Source: SB11 sp965222995 (GTDB taxonomy: Bacteria > Bacteroidota > Bacteroidia > UBA8524). From it: a DNA stretch of 64,000 nucleotides. Below the pieces are notes generated by a model. The model searched no databases. It saw only the letters and a list, made by a program, of their open reading frames with translations, and was not told the origin of the DNA. The stretch is from positions 2,356,001 through 2,420,000 of the forward strand of contig OZ244977.1 of NCBI GenBank assembly GCA_965222995.1. The letters are read 5' to 3'. The first letter of the stretch is position 1; each line of letters starts with the position of its first letter. A program made the position numbers and the translations under genes. Shown one piece after another: positions 59,852-64,000 of the stretch.

Positions 59852-59965
59852 GCGAGGGCAAAGATAGGTTTCAATGCTATGATGTGCTAATTTGCTGATT
59901 TGATAATTTGAAGATTTTTTTGACAATTGTATTTAGCTTTTAAGGTGTATTTTCGCACACTGCTA

Positions 59966-60502
59966 ATGAAATTCAACCTCAAGTTAGATAAACATGCATG
60001 GTGGCAAGGGGCTATTGTAGTAGCTGCCATGGTAGCAGGTGCTAAGCTAAAACTAGAGGCAAATATTATCCCTTTTACTTTACAAACTTTTGCTTTGTGT
60101 TTGGGTGCTTTGTTTTTTAGCAGGCAGGCTGCTCTTTTGGGTACTTTAATCTACATGGTACTGGGCTTGTACCTGCCCGTTTTTAGCGGTGATGTTTTTG
60201 GTAAAGAATTTTACCAAGGTTACAATACGGGTTATGTGTTGGGGTTTCCACTAGCTGCAATATTAATTACCAGCACCAAAGCAAAATATAAAGACTGGTT
60301 TACTATTTTTTCTTGGTTATTAATGGCACATGCCCTTATACTAATTTGCGGTGTGGCTTGGGGCTCTTTTTATAAAGGCTTAGACTTATTTAAAACTATA
60401 GACAAAGGTTTTTATGCGCTATTGCCGGGTGCTATAGTAAAATCTTTTTTAGCAGCAACATTGTATTTCGTTGTGAAAAAATATATGCTAGACAAAGATT
60501 AG
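59966..60502 (+). CDS. bioY: BioY biotin transporter, substrate-binding S component
   Basis: 178 residues from the ATG at 59966 (the frame opens at TTG 59927, but the additional 13 residues are not typical). The sequence contains IPFTLQTFALCLGALFFSRQAA, TLIYMVLGLYLPVFSGD and TGYVLGFPLAAILI, which match BioY signature regions, and six or so hydrophobic segments. BioY binds biotin, alone or with an ECF module (not seen here). It lies divergent from pheT. Confidence 0.9.
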   Translation: MKFNLKLDKHAWWQGAIVVAAMVAGAKLKLEANIIPFTLQTFALCLGALFFSRQAALLGTLIYMVLGLYLPVFSGDVFGKEFYQGYNTGYVLGFPLAAILITSTKAKYKDWFTIFSWLLMAHALILICGVAWGSFYKGLDLFKTIDKGFYALLPGAIVKSFLAATLYFVVKKYMLDKD

Positions 60503-60532
60503 CTGATTTTGTGACTTCTGCTTCCTCCCACA

Positions 60533-60557
60533 GATTCCGAAATAAATTTGGGATGAC
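60533..60557. repeat. Degenerate copy of the interspersed repeat
   Basis: Matches 57427-57451 at 21 of 25 positions, beginning GATTCCGAA and ending GGATGAC. Only the second-hairpin part is preserved. It lies between bioY and the 198-residue membrane protein gene. Confidence 0.5.
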
Positions 60558-60577
60558 TGCCAGCCACACAACTGGTA

Positions 60578-61174
60578 TTACCTCATTAAGCTGCTACACC
60601 TTACTCTAAACAGTTTATTTATTTGGGGGTATAAGCCGAAAATGAAAATAAAGCCGAAGCTTAGGCGTAGAAATTCTGTGAAAAAATCTCCCCTTTCGTA
60701 TTTAAGCCTTGTAAAGTATGTTTCTACTACATTTAGTGATAACCAAGCTATATAGAGTATAGTAAAGCCAAAAACCAGGTATAGAAAAAGGTCTATATAA
60801 GTATTTACAATCTCTGTAAAAAAAATGGATACCCCATAGTGCAGGACCATTAGTATGGAGCTTATAGTACCTAAGAAAAACAGTAGTTTAAAGGTATTAG
60901 TCATATTAAACCGGTGCGGTTTTGGCAATACCTTATTTATTTGTGTTGCCAATGTCCACATCCAAAATGCCACAACTCCCCAACCAATAATAACAGCAAA
61001 AGGATTTAAAGAAATATTGGTGTTTTGCTCCTCGTTAATAGACAACCAACCTAAAACTGTATTAAGCAGTGATAGGGGTAATATAACTATCAAAAAAACC
61101 AATACCCTATTTTTAGTAAGCAAAAAAATCTGGATTTTTTTAATAATTCTGCATATTCCAAATGGTAGTTTCAT
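60578..61174 (-). CDS. Integral membrane protein of unknown function
   Basis: 198 residues with about four membrane segments (VLVFLIVILPLSLLNTVLGWL; NPFAVIIGWGVVAFWMWTLA; LLFFLGTISSILMVLHYGVSI; YIDLFLYLVFGFTILYIAWL). No family is recognised. The start overlaps the obg stop by one base, so it is probably translated from the adk-obg mRNA. Confidence 0.55.
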   Translation of the reverse strand: MKLPFGICRIIKKIQIFLLTKNRVLVFLIVILPLSLLNTVLGWLSINEEQNTNISLNPFAVIIGWGVVAFWMWTLATQINKVLPKPHRFNMTNTFKLLFFLGTISSILMVLHYGVSIFFTEIVNTYIDLFLYLVFGFTILYIAWLSLNVVETYFTRLKYERGDFFTEFLRLSFGFIFIFGLYPQINKLFRVRCSSLMR

Positions 61175-62169
61175 TACTCAGCATTTAGTTCTTTCCAAAG
61201 TAAATCTTTTAGCTCTTGCATGTGATAACCCGTTACTGATGATATGAATATGGAAGGTACATTTTTGGGAAGTTCTTGTTTTATCTCCTCCATCAGCTCA
61301 TCATCCAACATATCGCTTTTGGTTATGGCCAAAAGGTGTTTTTTATGCAATAGCTCTTCATTAAACTCTTTCAGCTCATTCATCAACACTTCATATTCTT
61401 TTTTTATGTCATCGCTATCGGCAGGAACCATTAAAAGCAATATAGCATTCCGCTCAATATGCTTTAAAAAACGGTGCCCAAGCCCTCTACCCTCGTGTGC
61501 CCCTTCTATTATACCGGGTATATCTGCAATTATAAAGCTCTTATAATCTCTATATTTTACAATACCTAAGTTGGGTACCAGTGTAGTAAAGGGATAATCC
61601 GCAATCTCTGGCTTAGCTGCCGTTACTACAGATAGTAGTGTTGATTTTCCTGCATTTGGGAAACCTACTAGCCCAACATCTGCCAAAACTTTAAGCTCTA
61701 GTATACGCCACCTGTCTTCTCCGGGTTCGCCGGGTTGTGCATAGCGTGGTGTTTGGTTGGTAGGCGATTTAAAGTTGTGATTTCCTAAACCTCCGCGTCC
61801 GCCTAAGAGTAATGCTTCGCGTTGTCCGTGTTTGGTAATTTCAAACAATACTTCACCCGTTTCAGCATCTTTGGCAACAGTTCCCAACGGTACTTCAAGT
61901 ATTTCGTCTTTTCCGTTGGCTCCTGTTTTCCTTCCGCTTCCCCCACTTTCTCCGTCAGGGGCTATAATATGTTTGCGGTATTTCAAGTGGAGTAAAGTCC
62001 AAAGCTGGTCGTTACCAACTACAATTATATGCCCGCCACGTCCGCCATCACCCCCATCAGGGCCGCCTTTCGAGGTAATTTTATCACGGTGTAAATGCCT
62101 GCTACCCGCCCCACCTTTTCCGCTGCGGCAATTAATTTTAACGTAATCTATAAAGTTACTTTCAGCCAT
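61174..62169 (-). CDS. obg: GTPase Obg/CgtA
   Basis: 331 residues. The N-terminal Gly-rich Obg fold (residues 1-155: NCRSGKGGAGSRHLHRDK, GGPDGGDGGRGG) is followed by the GTPase domain: G1 GFPNAGKSTLL, G2/G3 ADIPGIIEGAHEGRGLGHRFLKH and G4 TKSD. It has no long C-terminal extension. Obg takes part in 50S assembly and the stress response. It overlaps adk by one base and is followed by the membrane protein gene with another one-base overlap. Confidence 0.96.
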   Translation of the reverse strand: MAESNFIDYVKINCRSGKGGAGSRHLHRDKITSKGGPDGGDGGRGGHIIVVGNDQLWTLLHLKYRKHIIAPDGESGGSGRKTGANGKDEILEVPLGTVAKDAETGEVLFEITKHGQREALLLGGRGGLGNHNFKSPTNQTPRYAQPGEPGEDRWRILELKVLADVGLVGFPNAGKSTLLSVVTAAKPEIADYPFTTLVPNLGIVKYRDYKSFIIADIPGIIEGAHEGRGLGHRFLKHIERNAILLLMVPADSDDIKKEYEVLMNELKEFNEELLHKKHLLAITKSDMLDDELMEEIKQELPKNVPSIFISSVTGYHMQELKDLLWKELNAE

Positions 62170-62750
62170 TAGCTCATCAATGCCACATCAATCTGGGCGC
62201 ATAGTAGTGTGAAAATCTCATCAATTTCACCTACCCCTTCTATTGAAACATATTTCCCTTGTCCCTTATAGTAGTTAGCTACAGGAAGGGTTTTGCTATT
62301 GTATACATTTATGCGGTCTTTAATCACTTCCTCGTTTTGGTCGTCTGCACGTCCGCTATCTTTCCCCCTCAATAATAAACGTGTTATTAGTTCTGCATTA
62401 GGTACTTCAAGGGCCAACATTTTAGCTATGCGCTCGTTTCGTTCTTCAAGCAGATTGTCTAATGCCTCTGCTTGTGCCACTGTACGCGGAAAACCGTCGA
62501 ATATAAATCCTTTGGCTTGTGGGTTGGAATCTAGTTTACTGCGAATCATACCAATTACCACTTCATCAGGCACCAGTTGTCCCGCATCCATTAAACTTTT
62601 AGCTTTTAAGCCTAATTCTGTGCTTTCTGCTATTTCGCCACGCAATAAATCGCCTGTTGAAAGCTGAATTAAACCGTATTTTTCTACCAGTTTTCCCGAT
62701 TGGGTACCTTTACCTGAGCCCGGAGGGCCAAAAAGAACTATATTTAACAT
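62169..62750 (-). CDS. adk: Adenylate kinase
   Basis: 193 residues, a short-lid form without the zinc Cys set. P-loop GPPGSGKGT (8-16), then STGDLLRGEI, the AMP-binding region FIFDGFPRTVAQAEAL and the lid around GKDSGRADDQNEEVIKDR. It balances ATP, ADP and AMP in the cytoplasm. First gene of the adk-obg-membrane protein operon. In related genomes hpt is directly upstream; here the archaemetzincin gene on the other strand separates the two. Confidence 0.95.
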   Translation of the reverse strand: MLNIVLFGPPGSGKGTQSGKLVEKYGLIQLSTGDLLRGEIAESTELGLKAKSLMDAGQLVPDEVVIGMIRSKLDSNPQAKGFIFDGFPRTVAQAEALDNLLEERNERIAKMLALEVPNAELITRLLLRGKDSGRADDQNEEVIKDRINVYNSKTLPVANYYKGQGKYVSIEGVGEIDEIFTLLCAQIDVALMS

Positions 62751-62844
62751 GAACTTTGAATTTTTATTAGTTAGACGCGCGAAGATAAGTATTTTGCCTT
62801 TGTTGGTTTACCTTTCAGCACATTGAAGTATTAAACACTTGTAT

Positions 62845-63486
62845 ATGATTATAAGGCATTGGCTTACAGCATTTTTTATATGTACTGCTTTGGTTTTTAG
62901 TTCATGCAAAAACAAAGCCGATGCTTCCCAAAAACCCATTGGTATTATTGCTTTTTGTGATATACCTGCTGAGCATAAAGACTCTGTTAAAGCGGCTTTG
63001 GCTAAAGCTTACAGTAAGCCAATTGTTTTTTTGGGTGAACAAACTATTCCCAATCGATTTTTTATCACAATTAAATCTCCCCGATATAGGGCTGATTCTA
63101 TTATTCGATACTTGAAGAGAAACAAACCAGATAGTATAGGTTATATAATAGGGCTAACCGCTTTTGATATTTCTACTACTAAAAGAGATAAGGAAGGTAA
63201 TATTTTGAAACCTGAGTATAAGTATAGCGATTGGGGTATTTTTGGCTTGGGCTACATGCCCGGGGTTTCTTGTATGGTTTCTTCATACCGACTAAAACAC
63301 CCGAACAAGAAAGTATTTATAAGCCGACTGCAAAAGGTAGCCATACACGAGTTGGGACATAATATGGGGCTGCCGCAATGTACTAATAAAAGCTGTGTTA
63401 TGACTGATGCCGTGGAACGCATCAGCACTATTGATAATGAAGGTTTTGAATTGTGCGGGGAGTGTAAACAGAAAATTGGGATGTGA
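62845..63486 (+). CDS. Archaemetzincin-like zinc metalloprotease, lipoprotein
   Basis: 213 residues from the ATG at 62845 (an in-frame TTG at 62839 adds two residues). Signal and lipobox: LVFSSC (Cys near 21). The M54 motif HEXXHXXG-X3-C-X4-C-X-M-X17-CXXC is met exactly: H168-E-L-G-H172-N-M-G175, C179, C184, M186 and CGEC at 204-207. The position usually taken by the third zinc ligand (His before the first Cys) is Gln178 (codon CAA, 63376-63378). Archaemetzincins are metallopeptidases with a second structural zinc site. A Gln ligand might change or lower activity. It lies between adk and hpt on the opposite strand. Confidence 0.85.
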   Translation: MIIRHWLTAFFICTALVFSSCKNKADASQKPIGIIAFCDIPAEHKDSVKAALAKAYSKPIVFLGEQTIPNRFFITIKSPRYRADSIIRYLKRNKPDSIGYIIGLTAFDISTTKRDKEGNILKPEYKYSDWGIFGLGYMPGVSCMVSSYRLKHPNKKVFISRLQKVAIHELGHNMGLPQCTNKSCVMTDAVERISTIDNEGFELCGECKQKIGM

Positions 63487-63494
63487 AATTTCAC

Positions 63495-63516
63495 GTCATT
63501 ACGAGGAAGTAATGAC
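63495..63516. repeat. GTCATTAC inverted repeat (interspersed element)
   Basis: GTCATTAC-GAGGAA-GTAATGAC has perfect 8-base arms and a 6-base loop. A second stem (TTCGC...GCGAA) and a GGATGAC end follow in the next 35 bases. The outer GTCAT/ATGAC ends are the same as in the repeat at 57393-57451. It could also act as the terminator of the archaemetzincin gene. Confidence 0.5.
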
Positions 63517-63593
63517 TAATTCGCTACTAGGGCGAACTCAGGATGACAGGCTTCTTCCCTATAGATTTTCTTAATTAGCACATTCTCTTCTAC

Positions 63594-64000
63594 CTACTCC
63601 TTCAAAACATAAATCTCATTTAGGTTTCTGCCCAATCCATTATAATCCATTCCGTAACCCACAACAAAACGGTTGGGAATTTCTATACCGCTATAGTCAA
63701 TTTGTAATGGGGTTTTTATAGCATCAGGCTTAGATAATAAAGTAGCTATTTTAATGCTTCTGGGGTGGTATTTTTTTAACTTATCCAACAAATGACTTAT
63801 GGTTAATCCTGTATCAATAATGTCTTCAACTAATAAAATGTCTTTGTCCTTTACCTCTATATCTAAGCCCAAAAGCTGGTTGACTTTCCCTGTACTTTGT
63901 GTGTTTTGGTATGATTTGTATTTAATAAAAGAAAACTCTGCATTGCATTCCAGTTTGTTGGTTAATGCTGCTGCAAATACAAAAGCACCATCCAATACGG
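63594..64000 (-). CDS. hpt: Hypoxanthine phosphoribosyltransferase, C-terminal part (cut by window edge)
   Basis: The frame ends at TAG (63594-63596) and is open at base 64000, so the N-terminus lies outside. The PRPP-binding loop DILLVEDIIDTGLTI, the segment IKIATLLSKPDAIKT and the C-terminal PNRFVVGYGMDYNGLGRNLNEIYVLKE are those of purine phosphoribosyltransferases of the Hpt type. It salvages hypoxanthine and guanine with PRPP. In Bacteroidota it often heads the hpt-adk-obg cluster. Confidence 0.9.
   Translation of the reverse strand, partial: VLDGAFVFAAALTNKLECNAEFSFIKYKSYQNTQSTGKVNQLLGLDIEVKDKDILLVEDIIDTGLTISHLLDKLKKYHPRSIKIATLLSKPDAIKTPLQIDYSGIEIPNRFVVGYGMDYNGLGRNLNEIYVLKE

Noticed and set aside
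59852..59926. 25-residue N-terminal extension of PheT
   Set aside because: PheT homologues begin at MKISYNWL; the extension is low-complexity and lies in the promoter region.
1..64000. CRISPR array or cas genes
   Set aside because: No regularly spaced direct repeats and no cas-like proteins were seen.

Overview
The window reads as a chromosomal segment of a Bacteroidota bacterium (Flavobacteriales, Chitinophagales or a related order; the genus cannot be told). The evidence is the low GC content, several secreted proteins with type IX secretion (T9SS) sorting domains of both type A and type B (gliding-motility-associated C-terminus), promoter elements of the TAnnTTTG type, giant Bacteroidota-style RHS/YD-repeat proteins, and lineage-typical gene pairs.

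Left part, about 1-21680: an accessory region. It starts with a cut-off secreted protein and a lipoprotein. A 2175-residue RHS/YD-repeat polymorphic-toxin protein follows that seems to have lost its 5' part, overlapped by a likely immunity gene. Next come a T9SS cargo protein, a displaced orphan RHS C-terminal tip with a small membrane protein behind it, and an FG-GAP-like T9SS protein broken by a frameshift exactly at a TTTAAAG slippery heptamer. On the minus strand lies a complete type I restriction-modification operon, hsdR-hsdS-[ATPase]-hsdM. The ATPase has the ABC motifs and an R-x3-E...H arrangement that fits a PrrC-type anticodon nuclease, the known tRNA-cutting guard of type I restriction systems. 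A tyrosine recombinase follows, reading away from the 3' end of a tRNA-Met gene: the normal layout of a tRNA-integrated island. The second attachment site was not found in the window.

Middle part, about 21800-37250: large T9SS surface proteins. Two tandem paralogues of about 1205 residues, a small heat shock protein, a 1513-residue SBBP/PKD-type protein and an 850-residue protein that joins a tail-fibre-like S74 autoprocessing domain to a T9SS sorting tail. Strong inverted repeats lie in front of both tandem paralogues.

Right part, about 37600-64000: mostly core genes. These include a PIN-PhoH ATPase, small enzymes, an NlpC/P60 peptidase, a divergent ferredoxin / acyl-CoA reductase pair around a perfect 24-bp palindrome, a MerR-TipAS regulator, a six-gene redox/envelope operon (YceI, cytochrome-like, DUF5777, rhodanese, TlpA, redoxin), DUF2062 with a 44-residue DUF2256 gene, Der GTPase, CtpA-type protease, MurQ, RNase Y, ZapA, PheT, BioY, Obg, adenylate kinase, an archaemetzincin-like lipoprotein and the 3' part of hpt. 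Short GTCAT...ATGAC-bounded interspersed repeats lie between several of these genes.

The best candidates for a closer look are the RHS locus with its orphan tip, the anticodon-nuclease-like gene inside the type I operon, the slippery-site frame break, and the altered zinc-binding motif of the archaemetzincin.
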